Positions 34,043 through 41,667 of a stretch of DNA of 42,143 nucleotides are shown here, in pieces. The notes beneath the pieces were generated by a model. It was not told where the DNA came from and searched no databases. It saw nothing but the letters and a program-made list of their open reading frames with translations. Both the position numbers and the translations under genes were made by a program. Origin of the DNA: a virus. The stretch spans positions 1 through 42,143 of the IMG/VR virus record IMGVR_UViG_3300046167_000523, one strand, 5' to 3'. Numbering within the stretch: the stretch's first letter is position 1; each line of letters opens with the position of its first letter.

Positions 34043-35698
34043 TTAGTGTGTGTCAGCCCATGTTAGGCCAGAGTTTGTATCGCCAGCAAGAGGACAGCGC
34101 ATGTTGAGATCAACACCTGCCTGCTTGATAGCATTACGGAAGACGACGCCGACCCGATCCGCGTAATCCTCCGGTACTTCTATCTGGAACTCATCATGTA
34201 CCTGCGCCACCAGTCGGTAGGGTAAGCCCATGCTGTCCAGCTTCTTGCTTGCAATCACTAGTGCATACTTCATTACGATAGCACCAGCGGATTGTAGTAG
34301 GGTGTTAAGGGCAGCGTGCTGTGAACGGACATGTATCTTCCTGCCATCTAGGCCCGGAAGTACGCCGTCTTTAGCTGCCACCTCTTGCACCTTGTCGATC
34401 AGCTTAGCTAGGGATGGTGTCGAGGATAGGAATGCTTTCTTAAGCTGTCCCCCCTTGCGCTCACCGCCTCCTGCTATCTGGCCGATCTTCTCATTGCCTG
34501 CCCCATAGAGGAAAGCATAGATGAATGTCTTAGCTTGATCCCTTGTTGCTAGTCCTGCTGCCTTCTGGTTGTACGTGTGGATGTCTCCGTTCAGTATTAG
34601 ATCTGTGTACTTCTCGTCCTTCATGTAATGCGCTAGCATCCTCAGCTCTAAGCCACTGGCATCTACGCCGACTAGCTTGTAGCCCTCTGGTACGGTGAAG
34701 CATTCGCGGTACTCCTTGTCACTAGGTATCTGTGCTAGGTTAGGTTTACTGTGGGTCATACGGTTAGTGATAGCACCGCATGTGTTCACACGCCCGTGTA
34801 TCCTGCCGTCGTCTGCCACTGCATCTATCCATGAACGCAGCATGCCAAGCCTCTTGCTTAGCGTAAGGTACTCTAAGACCAGACCAGCCTCAGGTATAGC
34901 TGACTGTTCCGCAAGGGTTGTCTCGTCCACCTTCGGTTTACCTGTCTCTGTGAAGGTCTTCCATACTGCACCCTTGCTTTCAAGACGGCTTGCAACTTGT
35001 TGTCGAGAACCGGGGTTGAATACCGTGATCTTATCCTTAAGCGGCTTGCCAGTCTTTTCACTCCACCGCTGCTCCACAATGGGCGGAAACACCTCTTGAA
35101 GTTCATTCTCTATCTCCTTCATGCGTTGCTCATGTGCGTTGAACATCTCACACCCACGGGAGAAGTCGAACATGAATCCATTCTCCTCCTGCTTAGTGGT
35201 CAGCCTACGTACCTCTTGCTCATTCTCTAGGCTGGCATCACTGAAGCCTAGTCTCTCGTGTTTAGATTTAAGGTAACGATACACTGACCATGTAGCTCGG
35301 CAGTCTTGGATGCAGTAGTCTGACATCCGCTCGGTGAGTCCGTGGTCGAACTCGGCTGGGTCGAAGTCGTCCTTGAGTTCTTCTCCGGAGAGTAACGCAA
35401 GATTCTTAAGACTGTGACCACCATCAAGATTAGGCTCAAGCAACCGAGACCAGCAGCAGGTATCAACCACACGCTTATTCCAAACACATCCCCATACCTC
35501 CTTCAGTCGTGGCAAGTCGAAGCCTATGCCATTGTGCATTATTATCTCATCAATCCCAGCCAGTGCTTTGTATAACTCGTCGGGTGTTGTTGCCAGTACG
35601 TGGTCTCCATTCTCGTACACGACTCCCGCGCACCAGATATGATTCCATGCTAGGTTCGTTTCTATATCGACCACTGCTCTCTTGATATGCCGGTACAT
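34043..35698 (-). CDS. polA: DNA polymerase I family replicative polymerase
   Basis: A 551-residue T7-like family A polymerase. Proofreading motifs: VVDIETNLAW (Exo I), MHNGIGFDLPRL (Exo II), YCIQDCRATW (Exo III). Polymerase motifs: VGVDASGLELRML (A), RDQAKTFIYAFLYGAG (B), QVHDEFQIEV (C). The motif B residue aligned with E. coli Pol I 762 is Tyr, as in T7 (Tyr526), a state associated with virulent phages. I chose ATG 35698, with GAGGAG upstream, over two ATGs slightly upstream. Confidence 0.93.
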   Translation of the reverse strand: MYRHIKRAVVDIETNLAWNHIWCAGVVYENGDHVLATTPDELYKALAGIDEIIMHNGIGFDLPRLKEVWGCVWNKRVVDTCCWSRLLEPNLDGGHSLKNLALLSGEELKDDFDPAEFDHGLTERMSDYCIQDCRATWSVYRYLKSKHERLGFSDASLENEQEVRRLTTKQEENGFMFDFSRGCEMFNAHEQRMKEIENELQEVFPPIVEQRWSEKTGKPLKDKITVFNPGSRQQVASRLESKGAVWKTFTETGKPKVDETTLAEQSAIPEAGLVLEYLTLSKRLGMLRSWIDAVADDGRIHGRVNTCGAITNRMTHSKPNLAQIPSDKEYRECFTVPEGYKLVGVDASGLELRMLAHYMKDEKYTDLILNGDIHTYNQKAAGLATRDQAKTFIYAFLYGAGNEKIGQIAGGGERKGGQLKKAFLSSTPSLAKLIDKVQEVAAKDGVLPGLDGRKIHVRSQHAALNTLLQSAGAIVMKYALVIASKKLDSMGLPYRLVAQVHDEFQIEVPEDYADRVGVVFRNAIKQAGVDLNMRCPLAGDTNSGLTWADTH

Positions 35699-35759
35699 GG
35701 GCATGCTCCTCATCCTGTTTAGTTTGTAGTTCTAGTACGTACGCTCCCATCTTACTCAC
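35550..35759 (-). CDS. small conserved protein nested with polymerase start (69 aa)
   Basis: A GTG start (35757-35759) overlaps the primase stop (GTGA) and follows a strong GAGGAGG site. The first residues MSKMGAYVLELQ match the opening of small proteins found before DNA polymerase in many podoviruses (memory). The frame runs 149 nt into the polymerase gene in another phase. The N-terminal ~20 residues are well supported; the C-terminal part may be chance or an early stop lost. Confidence 0.55.
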   Translation of the reverse strand: MSKMGAYVLELQTKQDEEHAHVPAYQESSGRYRNEPSMESYLVRGSRVREWRPRTGNNTRRVIQSTGWD

Positions 35760-37390
35760 AGTATTACATCCTCCTCCTCTGGTGGTGTGTACTCGCTTAG
35801 TCTGCCTGTCTGTCCGCTGTACAGTAAAGCCCCTGCTGGCCCAGTGATCCCACTAAACCTGTTCTTAAGGACTCGCATTGTAGTTGTGTTCCGTTCAGTA
35901 GCATCGTCTGCTTGCCCGTTCCGTTCCAAACCAATAACAAAATCAGAAAGCTGTGCAATAGAAGCACTGCCCCTAAGTTGCGCCACTGATGTGACCGCTC
36001 CTTCCTCATGCGCTTTACCCTCCGGTCGTTTCAAGTGTGACACCGCGAACAGCGTGATGCCTGTGTCCTGCGTTAGACTGCGAAGCTTAGTCATGATCTC
36101 ATCCAATGCCTTGCGCTCGTCGCCGTGCTGGCCTCCCGATACGAGGATAGAGATGTGATCTAGTATGATTATCTTACAGTCCAGAGCCTTAGCCATGTAC
36201 CTAACACGAGCCACGACCTGATCCACTGTCGCTCCGGTGTCGAAGCTAGCGTCCATAATCATGAGCCTGTCGTCTCCGAACACACGCTCGAAGCTGTCCT
36301 TGTACTCCTGTGAGCCACGCTGTACCGTAGAGGTAGGTAAGTGCACAGGAGTGCTTAGGTCTACACCCATGAAGCCCTCAGCAGTGCGCTCTATGCTCTC
36401 CTCCATGAACAAGCAGCCTATCTTGTGCTCGGTAGTGTTCTTCACGTGCATGACTAGCTCACGCAGGATAGATGACTTACCTAGACCCGAGCCAGCACAC
36501 ACGGTGATGAGTTCAGTAGGACGGAAGCCGTACGTCAGCTTGTTCAGTGCCTCCCAAGGGTAGTCACCCGTGGCAGCGGGTCGGTCAGCGTTGAGCCTCT
36601 CCCATAGGTCGTCCTTGCTGATGATTCCCTCAGGTACGAAAGCGGCAGCAGAAAAGAAAGCACGAGTGAACTCCTCAGTCTTACCCTTCTTGAGGTAGTC
36701 GCACGCGTCCTTACCTACCGATGCGTCCAGCTTCATGATGCGTAGCTTACCTGCGAACACGTCAGCTATCTTAGCTATCGCCTCCTGTCCTGCGTTGTCT
36801 GCATCAGGACAAAAGACAATCTCCTTGTACCCATCTAGGAAATTATAGGAAGCCTTCACATCCCGACCAGCAGCGGCAGCTCCACCCTTGAGGCTAACGA
36901 CCGCAGTCTTGCTGCCAAACATCTGGTCAGCAGCCAAAGCGTCTAGCTCTCCCTCGGTTATTACTATTCTATTCTGGTCGTGATTGCCGAAGCGTTGCTG
37001 ACCGAACAATCCAGCAGACTTGATGTCCCCTACTGCACGGAAGCCCTTGGGAGAGACAGTCCGTAGCTTGAATCCTACGGGTTCCGTGATTCCCTCAGCA
37101 AAATAAGGATACATTTGGACGTTACCATCCACAATGACACCGTACTTAGAGCAGGTTCCTGTGGTTAGCGACCTATCTGGGATAGCTGTAGCTCCCTTAG
37201 CATTCCAGACTCTAATTAATCTATCTAGTTCTCCACCTGATGTAAGCGTTACATGACTCACAGTAGACTCTCCTTGTTTGTGTGTGTTGCAGCTAAAGCA
37301 GAAGCTATGACCGTCATCGTAGGTGGCATTAGCATCTGAGCTACCGCATGAATCGCAAGACCCCTTACTAATAAGGGTAGACTCTTCCAT
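35756..37390 (-). CDS. primase-helicase (T7 gp4-like)
   Basis: A 544-residue bifunctional replication protein. A zinc finger (C12, C15, C31, C34) selects primase sites. The TOPRIM domain has VITEGELDALAA and FCPDADNAGQEA. The helicase part has Walker A CAGSGLGKSS, IIILDHISIL, and a HLKRPEG...SVAQLRGSASIAQLSD region typical of DnaB-type hexamers. Promoter copy B and a hairpin leader lie directly upstream, with AGGAG before the ATG. Confidence 0.93.
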   Translation of the reverse strand: MEESTLISKGSCDSCGSSDANATYDDGHSFCFSCNTHKQGESTVSHVTLTSGGELDRLIRVWNAKGATAIPDRSLTTGTCSKYGVIVDGNVQMYPYFAEGITEPVGFKLRTVSPKGFRAVGDIKSAGLFGQQRFGNHDQNRIVITEGELDALAADQMFGSKTAVVSLKGGAAAAGRDVKASYNFLDGYKEIVFCPDADNAGQEAIAKIADVFAGKLRIMKLDASVGKDACDYLKKGKTEEFTRAFFSAAAFVPEGIISKDDLWERLNADRPAATGDYPWEALNKLTYGFRPTELITVCAGSGLGKSSILRELVMHVKNTTEHKIGCLFMEESIERTAEGFMGVDLSTPVHLPTSTVQRGSQEYKDSFERVFGDDRLMIMDASFDTGATVDQVVARVRYMAKALDCKIIILDHISILVSGGQHGDERKALDEIMTKLRSLTQDTGITLFAVSHLKRPEGKAHEEGAVTSVAQLRGSASIAQLSDFVIGLERNGQADDATERNTTTMRVLKNRFSGITGPAGALLYSGQTGRLSEYTPPEEEDVIL

Positions 37391-37407
37391 TTTGTTCTCC
37401 TAAGTGT

Positions 37408-37459
37408 AAGCTTAAGCTGAGTAAGAATTAATACTTAATTACTCAGCCTCAGAAAGCTT
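37408..37459 (-). promoter_or_regulatory. hairpin in primase-helicase leader
   Basis: GCTGAGTAA (416-424 of the 37 kb block) pairs perfectly with TTACTCAGC (37439-37447) across a 14-nt AT-rich loop, with outer AAGCTT arms at 37408-37413 and 37454-37459. It begins about where transcription from promoter copy B would start. Like the late-arm leader it contains CTTAAGCT words. It could be an attenuator, antiterminator or 5' stabiliser. Confidence 0.5.
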
Positions 37460-37464
37460 AAGTA

Positions 37465-37508
37465 GTCCTTATACCTATGGGTAATTACGGGGCAAGAGGG
37501 GTATGTTG
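37465..37508 (-). promoter_or_regulatory. middle promoter element, copy B
   Basis: On the minus strand this 44-bp element repeats the late-arm element (39/44 identical). It has TTGCCC (37490-37495), a 16-bp spacer and TATAAG (37468-37473). It overlaps the last codons of the upstream HNH/AP2-like gene and faces primase-helicase. Conservation in coding and non-coding settings shows it is not a coding repeat. Confidence 0.65.
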
Positions 37509-38651
37509 ACGCTTTAATGTCTTAATAAACAAAGACTTAGCAGCTTCAGCCTCCTCCTCGGTGTCGAAGTCGCCAATACGTATAGCCTTCCCAGACACCA
37601 TGACCCTAGCCCTGTACTTTGTGTCGTAGTCTAGCCTCGTCCTGTCCTCAGCAGAGCTTCCCATCGCCACGTTACTAGTAGTCTCTAGCATTAGATTGTC
37701 CCAGCTAAGATCAGACAGGTCGCCATTGATACAGTGTATCGTTGCATCCTTGGGGTCGATGCCTGTGACGAGCATGTATACAACACGGGAAGTAGCAAAC
37801 AGACCACCATCCACCTGCGTCTTGAGCTTGCCATCTTTACGTACCGTGTAAGCCTCTGTACCGCTAGCTGAGCGTCCTCGGGCCACAGCCCATACCAATG
37901 TACCAGTCTCGGGATCGTAGCTGAGAAGCGCATTCAGGCGCTCCTGAGAGGGCATGTCCTTAGCGTTAGACTGTGCCTTACTTAGCTTGACACCCTTGGC
38001 TTCCTCCTCGATAGCCCGTGTCACCCCTCGGAACTCCTGCATACCACGCCAGCGCAGCATGTACGCCTTGTGCTCGGCATACTTCCGGTAAGCCTCCGCC
38101 TGTACCTCACCTAGGTATAGCTGCACCTGAGCGTCACTCAGTCCGCGCCTGTGCATGTCACCCCGCAGGTTAGGGTTACGCAAAGCCTCGAAGAACGCCG
38201 CAGTTCGTCCCTTGTAGGCGCTGATGCCTTCCATATAGAACAGACCTACACTGGCGTCCTCTCGGGAAGCGTCCTGAATTGCTGCGTCAGCCTCCCGACT
38301 CTCGACACTTCCGACATTTATTTCCACGTTTCGAGGGGAGTTAGACTCACCCGACTCCGTGTCTAGCTCAGAGGGTAGCTCAGCCTTGTGCATATGCAGC
38401 CAGTCGATACAGTCCTGAGCCTGATCCTTGCCCATGTTGCTGGGCTTTCGGTAGTACATATGCCTTGCAGGAATAGTGGGGTCACGCATCATTTTGGTGC
38501 GCTGCTTCCGGTCTACTGGCGTCGATGCCATAGCCGCAGTGAACCCACGGAGATTACCGATAGAAGTCAACTTGTGGTTTATGTTGTCCTGTTTTAATTG
38601 CTGTGCGTCCAGCGTGTCGCCTTCGTAGCCCTCGAATAGCTCAGAGTTCAT
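37485..38651 (-). CDS. protein with C-terminal HNH/AP2-like region and unknown N-terminal domain
   Basis: A 388-residue protein. The C-terminal ~150 residues resemble phage homing HNH proteins: LLSYDPETGTLVWAVARGR, a TSRVVYMLVTGIDP segment, TIHCINGDLSDLSWDNL, and an AP2-like KYRARVMVSGKAIRIGDFDTEEEA strand-helix end. The usual 'IDHxNGDxxDNR' is changed (IHCINGDLSDLS), so catalysis is uncertain. Residues 1-230 are unrecognised: charged and helical, with KKQRTKMM-like basic and SREADAAIQD acidic parts. A fusion to an early regulator is possible. Confidence 0.7.
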   Translation of the reverse strand: MNSELFEGYEGDTLDAQQLKQDNINHKLTSIGNLRGFTAAMASTPVDRKQRTKMMRDPTIPARHMYYRKPSNMGKDQAQDCIDWLHMHKAELPSELDTESGESNSPRNVEINVGSVESREADAAIQDASREDASVGLFYMEGISAYKGRTAAFFEALRNPNLRGDMHRRGLSDAQVQLYLGEVQAEAYRKYAEHKAYMLRWRGMQEFRGVTRAIEEEAKGVKLSKAQSNAKDMPSQERLNALLSYDPETGTLVWAVARGRSASGTEAYTVRKDGKLKTQVDGGLFATSRVVYMLVTGIDPKDATIHCINGDLSDLSWDNLMLETTSNVAMGSSAEDRTRLDYDTKYRARVMVSGKAIRIGDFDTEEEAEAAKSLFIKTLKRQHTPLAP

Positions 38652-38919
38652 GCCCTATTTCCCCCATTAGTTTAATGAATCCGTGAAAGTCCAGAGCAGA
38701 ATCGAATGTCTGCATGAACATGAATAAATCCTCCTCCGTTATCCGCTCCTCTCGGAAGTCTATAAGCGACTGCCATAGCTCAGCCCGTTGTGTCTGGCGA
38801 CTCAGTGCGGCACCGTATCGGTCGGTAGGTACGCGCAGCACCTGTCCTAAATCGCTGTGATCGTTAGGGTTAGCGCGTGCGTCGTCGATTGCTGCCATTA
38901 GTTCTTTTGCAAAGTTCAT
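38641..38919 (-). CDS. unknown helical protein (92 aa)
   Basis: Starts at ATG 38919, which overlaps the lipoprotein stop (ATGA), with GGAG upstream. The product (MNFAKELMAAIDDARANPND...) is helical, with an aromatic-rich C-terminal half (DLFMFMQTFDSALDFHGFIKLM). No family recognised. It overlaps the next gene by 11 nt. Confidence 0.7.
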   Translation of the reverse strand: MNFAKELMAAIDDARANPNDHSDLGQVLRVPTDRYGAALSRQTQRAELWQSLIDFREERITEEDLFMFMQTFDSALDFHGFIKLMGEIGHEL

Positions 38920-39017
38920 TTTGTGTACTCCGTATATTCTGTGGGGTGTGTCCATGATGGGTCGTTAGTGCTCACTGTGGTGCAGCCAGTAAGTAATAAA
39001 ACTAGAAGTAATCTCAT
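38916..39017 (-). CDS. 33-aa lipoprotein
   Basis: A tiny frame with a lipoprotein signal: MRLLLVLLLTGC, lipobox LTGC with Cys12. A 21-residue polar tail follows. ATGA overlaps at both ends support translation. Size resembles Rz1-like outer-membrane spanins or superinfection-exclusion lipoproteins (for example T5 Llp-like roles). It is in the early/middle arm, not with the late genes, which favours exclusion or envelope modification over lysis. Confidence 0.65.
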   Translation of the reverse strand: MRLLLVLLLTGCTTVSTNDPSWTHPTEYTEYTK

Positions 39018-39193
39018 GCTGTCTGCTCCTGTAAGCGTCTGTATTGGTTACGTGCGATAGAGTCCAAGTCTTCCTCTTGGAATTCGTCAAGGTTGTGCTG
39101 TATGGCAGCGTACGACAGAGCCTCAGCCCATGTGTAAGCGCCACGTTTCATGGTGACTGCCGTAGTGACAGCCGCTAGCATATCATTCGTCAT
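39014..39193 (-). CDS. small helical protein (59 aa)
   Basis: A 59-residue product from MTNDMLAAVTTAVTMKRG to YRRLQEQTA. It is helical, with a polar middle (QHNLDEFQEEDLDSIARNQ). The start overlaps the previous gene by 11 nt and the stop overlaps the lipoprotein ATG. No function recognised. Confidence 0.65.
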   Translation of the reverse strand: MTNDMLAAVTTAVTMKRGAYTWAEALSYAAIQHNLDEFQEEDLDSIARNQYRRLQEQTA

Positions 39194-39377
39194 CTGTCTC
39201 TACTCCTTCAGCTAGTATCTTAACCAGTAGTGCATCAATCCTCCGACCCGCTGTAGCGTATGCAAACGTCGCACCCTGAGCTACTTTATCATCGGGTAGG
39301 TCAGCATTTAGGCGTCTGCTATGTTCAATGTGACGCAGCATACTCTGCAGCTCCATTGCTATTTGTAATTGGTTCAT
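39183..39377 (-). CDS. small helical protein (64 aa)
   Basis: A 64-residue helical protein (MNQLQIAMELQSMLRHIEHSRRL... VKILAEGVETDDE). A GGAGGG site and a possible TATAAT lie just upstream, so it may begin its own transcript. Unknown function. Confidence 0.68.
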   Translation of the reverse strand: MNQLQIAMELQSMLRHIEHSRRLNADLPDDKVAQGATFAYATAGRRIDALLVKILAEGVETDDE

Positions 39378-39398
39378 CGTCCTGCATCCCTCCGCTCT

Positions 39399-39447
39399 GT
39401 ATTATACATAGTACAATTCACCGCCGATATGTATTGTACATAGTACA
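39399..39447 (-). promoter_or_regulatory. 17-bp direct repeats with TATAAT, possible promoter/operator
   Basis: GTATTATACATAGTACA (39399-39415) recurs with one mismatch at 39431-39447, centre-to-centre 32 bp (about three helix turns). On the minus strand the first copy contains TATAAT (39401-39406) just upstream of a ribosome-binding site. No clear -35 is present. This looks like a regulated internal promoter; the ligand or protein is unknown. Confidence 0.4.
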
Positions 39448-39681
39448 TTATGCATCCCTCCAAGCTTCGTATATTTCATCGGCACCATTGTCGGTGCGGT
39501 ACATATCAATGGCTGCGTCGAGCAGATCGTCCTGTACCATGTCCGGCACTTCGTCCACGTCGCACACGTTGTCATCAATGAAAGCTAGACACGTAGAAAA
39601 GTCTGCGTCCCCGTCATCATGTACAGTAACCCATGCCTCATAGGTTACGCCGTCGACCATCACTTCAGATAAGTACTTCAT
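39448..39681 (-). CDS. acidic early protein (77 aa)
   Basis: A 77-residue, strongly acidic protein (VTVHDDGDADFSTCLAFIDD, DEVPDMVQDDLLDAA). Such DNA-mimic-like composition is frequent in phage proteins that inhibit host DNA-binding enzymes, but no specific family is recognised. Start coupled by ATGA to the upstream gene. Confidence 0.7.
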   Translation of the reverse strand: MKYLSEVMVDGVTYEAWVTVHDDGDADFSTCLAFIDDNVCDVDEVPDMVQDDLLDAAIDMYRTDNGADEIYEAWRDA

Positions 39682-39881
39682 TCTTCGTTCTCCTTATAGA
39701 TGTCAGCCATACGCTTGCAGTGGCTCTCGACTAGACGATAGCCGGACGCTCTACCCTCTAGCCATTGGACGTGCAATTCACCCAGCTCAGTGTCATTAGC
39801 CGCTTTGGCATCCTGTACCGCGTAGCTTCCGAATAGCTCAGACACCGCCATTAGCTGGTCGTATATATCCTTATTCATCAT
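39678..39881 (-). CDS. small helical early protein (67 aa)
   Basis: A 67-residue helical protein (YDQLMAVSELFGSYAVQDAKAAND...). Two consecutive ATG codons begin the frame, inside the overlap with the 34-aa membrane peptide. Unknown function. Confidence 0.68.
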   Translation of the reverse strand: MMNKDIYDQLMAVSELFGSYAVQDAKAANDTELGELHVQWLEGRASGYRLVESHCKRMADIYKENEE

Positions 39882-39982
39882 AGTTCCCCTGTCAGCACGG
39901 CATACACCGTGATGTAGAATAGACCCGCGTATATTACAACGCGAGCCACATGATTCAAACGCTCTCGATCTTTACCTGTCAT
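39878..39982 (-). CDS. 34-aa membrane peptide
   Basis: MTGKDRERLNHVARVVIYAG begins a 34-residue peptide with a charged N-terminus and one membrane helix (ARVVIYAGLFYITVYAVL). ATGA overlaps on both sides place it in the coupled early operon. Likely inserted in the inner membrane; function unknown. Confidence 0.62.
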   Translation of the reverse strand: MTGKDRERLNHVARVVIYAGLFYITVYAVLTGEL

Positions 39983-40140
39983 TCTGCAAACCTCTTGCCT
40001 ATTTCAGCGTCTAACCAGTTGAGTACAATATCCTCGACGTGCGATACAGCGCCACGCTCTCCCTTGTCTGGTGCGTTGTGATACAGCCATTCAAGGTCAT
40101 GCGCTATGCGTTTGAGTACTTCTTCCTTTTCACCTTTCAT
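39979..40140 (-). CDS. small helical early protein (53 aa)
   Basis: A 53-residue protein (MKGEKEEVLKRIAHDLEWLY ... DIVLNWLDAEIGKRFAE). I chose ATG 40140, with GGAGGG upstream, which overlaps the previous stop (ATGA), over the longer frame. Unknown function. Confidence 0.68.
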   Translation of the reverse strand: MKGEKEEVLKRIAHDLEWLYHNAPDKGERGAVSHVEDIVLNWLDAEIGKRFAE

Positions 40141-40556
40141 TGTGGGTTCCCTCCGCAACATGTACATGGGCAAGTAGCTGCCACCTCAGACGCCATGAAC
40201 TCTCGAATGGAATCCTTCTCATATCCTAGGGCGCGGCCCATGGTGCGTTGCAAGCGCTGCCGTGCGGCGGCACCGGTGCGTGTAGCAGTAGGATAGCCGT
40301 CACCTACTAGCGTTAGCTCTATGGCCCATCCTTGCATTTCTTCTTCAGTGTCCGCCACGATTAGGAAGCGGTTAGCCTCCCCGCTCTCGCCTACTCCGTC
40401 AATGATAAAGGTTGCTAGACCCAGCTCACCAGCCGTAATGGCTAGCGTAGTGAGCGCTACTGCTGATTTCTCAGAGTCTGCAATGGCTAGCGTTCGATTG
40501 CTGTTTGGGTTTGCAACATCGGTTATGTCGCGAATGATTTGGTTAGTGTAGTTCAT
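40137..40556 (-). CDS. early protein with C-terminal Cys cluster (139 aa)
   Basis: A 139-residue protein starting MNYTNQIIRDITDVANPNSN. The N-terminal part (RTLAIADSEKSAVALTTLAI) and middle (EANRFLIVADTEEEMQGWAIELTLV) look like an alpha/beta fold. The C-terminal part has a basic helix (ARQRLQRTMGRALGYEKDSIREFM) and a CPCTCCGGN cluster likely to bind metal. No family confidently recognised. Start follows the upstream stop by one base. Confidence 0.7.
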   Translation of the reverse strand: MNYTNQIIRDITDVANPNSNRTLAIADSEKSAVALTTLAITAGELGLATFIIDGVGESGEANRFLIVADTEEEMQGWAIELTLVGDGYPTATRTGAAARQRLQRTMGRALGYEKDSIREFMASEVAATCPCTCCGGNPQ

Positions 40557-40557
40557 G

Positions 40558-40746
40558 TTATGCCCCTGCCTTGTTGAATGATAGAAAAACGTTTGCCATG
40601 GGTCGCTCGTCGCACCATTTATGAGCGAACGTCTCAGCTGCACTAAAAGCCGGTGTTTCGAAACTCTTCCAGCCGTCAATCCTCACCTCCCATAACTTAG
40701 AGATAGTGTTGAATTCTACTAACATAAACTTCTGGTGATCCCTCAT
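40558..40746 (-). CDS. early protein (62 aa), complete copy
   Basis: A 62-residue product starting MRDHQKFMLVEFNTISKLWE. ATG 40746 has a strong AGGAGG site. It mixes beta (KFMLVEFNTISKLWEVRIDGW) and helical (AAETFAHKWCDERP) parts. The terminal repeat boundary (40687) falls inside it, so only its first 20 codons are repeated at the left end. Unknown function. Confidence 0.72.
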   Translation of the reverse strand: MRDHQKFMLVEFNTISKLWEVRIDGWKSFETPAFSAAETFAHKWCDERPMANVFLSFNKAGA

Positions 40747-40836
40747 GGATTGACCTCCTTTCCTCGTTGGTTGTTGTTTGTAGCTTCCTGTTATGCCCAC
40801 CTCAGGGGCATTTCGACCAGTAGCTAGCTGGTCTCA

Positions 40837-41115
40837 TCAGATAGGATTTCCTGCAAGTAGTACTTCACCCTTTCGGGTACAGACGTCCACTCCAAGCGCT
40901 CTTAAGCGGCTCATGGTTGTTCGGGTGGGCCAGTTGCGGAGCGTGTTGACCATGACCAGTGCTAACCCGTTGCGCTGTACTGTGGCGATATGGTGACCGT
41001 GCAAGAACACATCCGACCCGCCTGTACTCTCGACGAAGTCAACCCGCGTGTTGTCCTTTGACCAATCCCTAGCGCTCTCAATAGCCTCTAACATTTCCTT
41101 TTCGATAAGTCTCAT
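40837..41115 (-). CDS. conserved small early phage protein (92 aa), right copy
   Basis: Encodes exactly the same protein as 151-429 despite three nucleotide differences. In the concatemer it lies between the 44-aa and 62-aa early genes. A conserved TRTTMSRLRAL core is visible; function unknown. Confidence 0.8.
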   Translation of the reverse strand: MRLIEKEMLEAIESARDWSKDNTRVDFVESTGGSDVFLHGHHIATVQRNGLALVMVNTLRNWPTRTTMSRLRALGVDVCTRKGEVLLAGNPI

Positions 41116-41249
41116 TACACAATCCTCATTAGCTCAGCCGCTTTTTCTTCAGCTTGCCATTTAGTGTCAAACCTTACGATCTGGATGCCGTTGCACATCA
41201 CGTCCCACATCTTAAGACCGCTCTTAACTTTCTCGACTGTAATGCTCAT
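41115..41249 (-). CDS. small early protein (44 aa), right copy
   Basis: Same 44-residue product as 429-563. TAATG overlap with the 92-aa gene. Beta-then-helix pattern; unknown function. Confidence 0.7.
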   Translation of the reverse strand: MSITVEKVKSGLKMWDVMCNGIQIVRFDTKWQAEEKAAELMRIV

Positions 41250-41273
41250 TTGTAGATTCCTTTTGGGTTGACT

Positions 41274-41405
41274 TCAGAGTTTAGCTTTCGTACGCCCCGT
41301 CTTTTCAGACTTAGTAGCGACTCGGTTATAAATGTCGTACTTGGCATATGCTGCGGCTGTACGTGCAGCTCTATGGCCTCTGTTTAATGTTGCATCGTGT
41401 TTCAT
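41274..41405 (-). CDS. 43-aa basic early protein, intact copy
   Basis: The first gene after the early promoters. MKHDATLNRGHRAARTAAAY begins a strongly basic 43-residue protein that ends EKTGRTKAKL. The start has GGAGGG upstream; a longer 60-residue frame from 41456 is possible. Being first in the early transcript and basic, it could bind nucleic acid or a host enzyme. The left copy has a frameshift. Confidence 0.68.
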   Translation of the reverse strand: MKHDATLNRGHRAARTAAAYAKYDIYNRVATKSEKTGRTKAKL

Positions 41406-41667
41406 GTTTCGGCCCTCCGTAGACCTCTTCAGTGACGCGGTAGCAGCGCCATACATGAACCCCCATACATTACTTACTAAGTATCATCGTGGGCTGCATC
41501 GCCGCAGCCTAGTGCGCAGTGTGGCTATCCCCGCTGAACGGTTAAGACTCACACCCTGACCTAGTAGTTAACCTATGTTTAACTAGACTCCTTCCGGAGG
41601 GGGTTTCCCAGTCTATCCCTCTCGGGGCTGGCATCTGATTCAGGGCTCAGTAGGGCCGATGTAGTGA

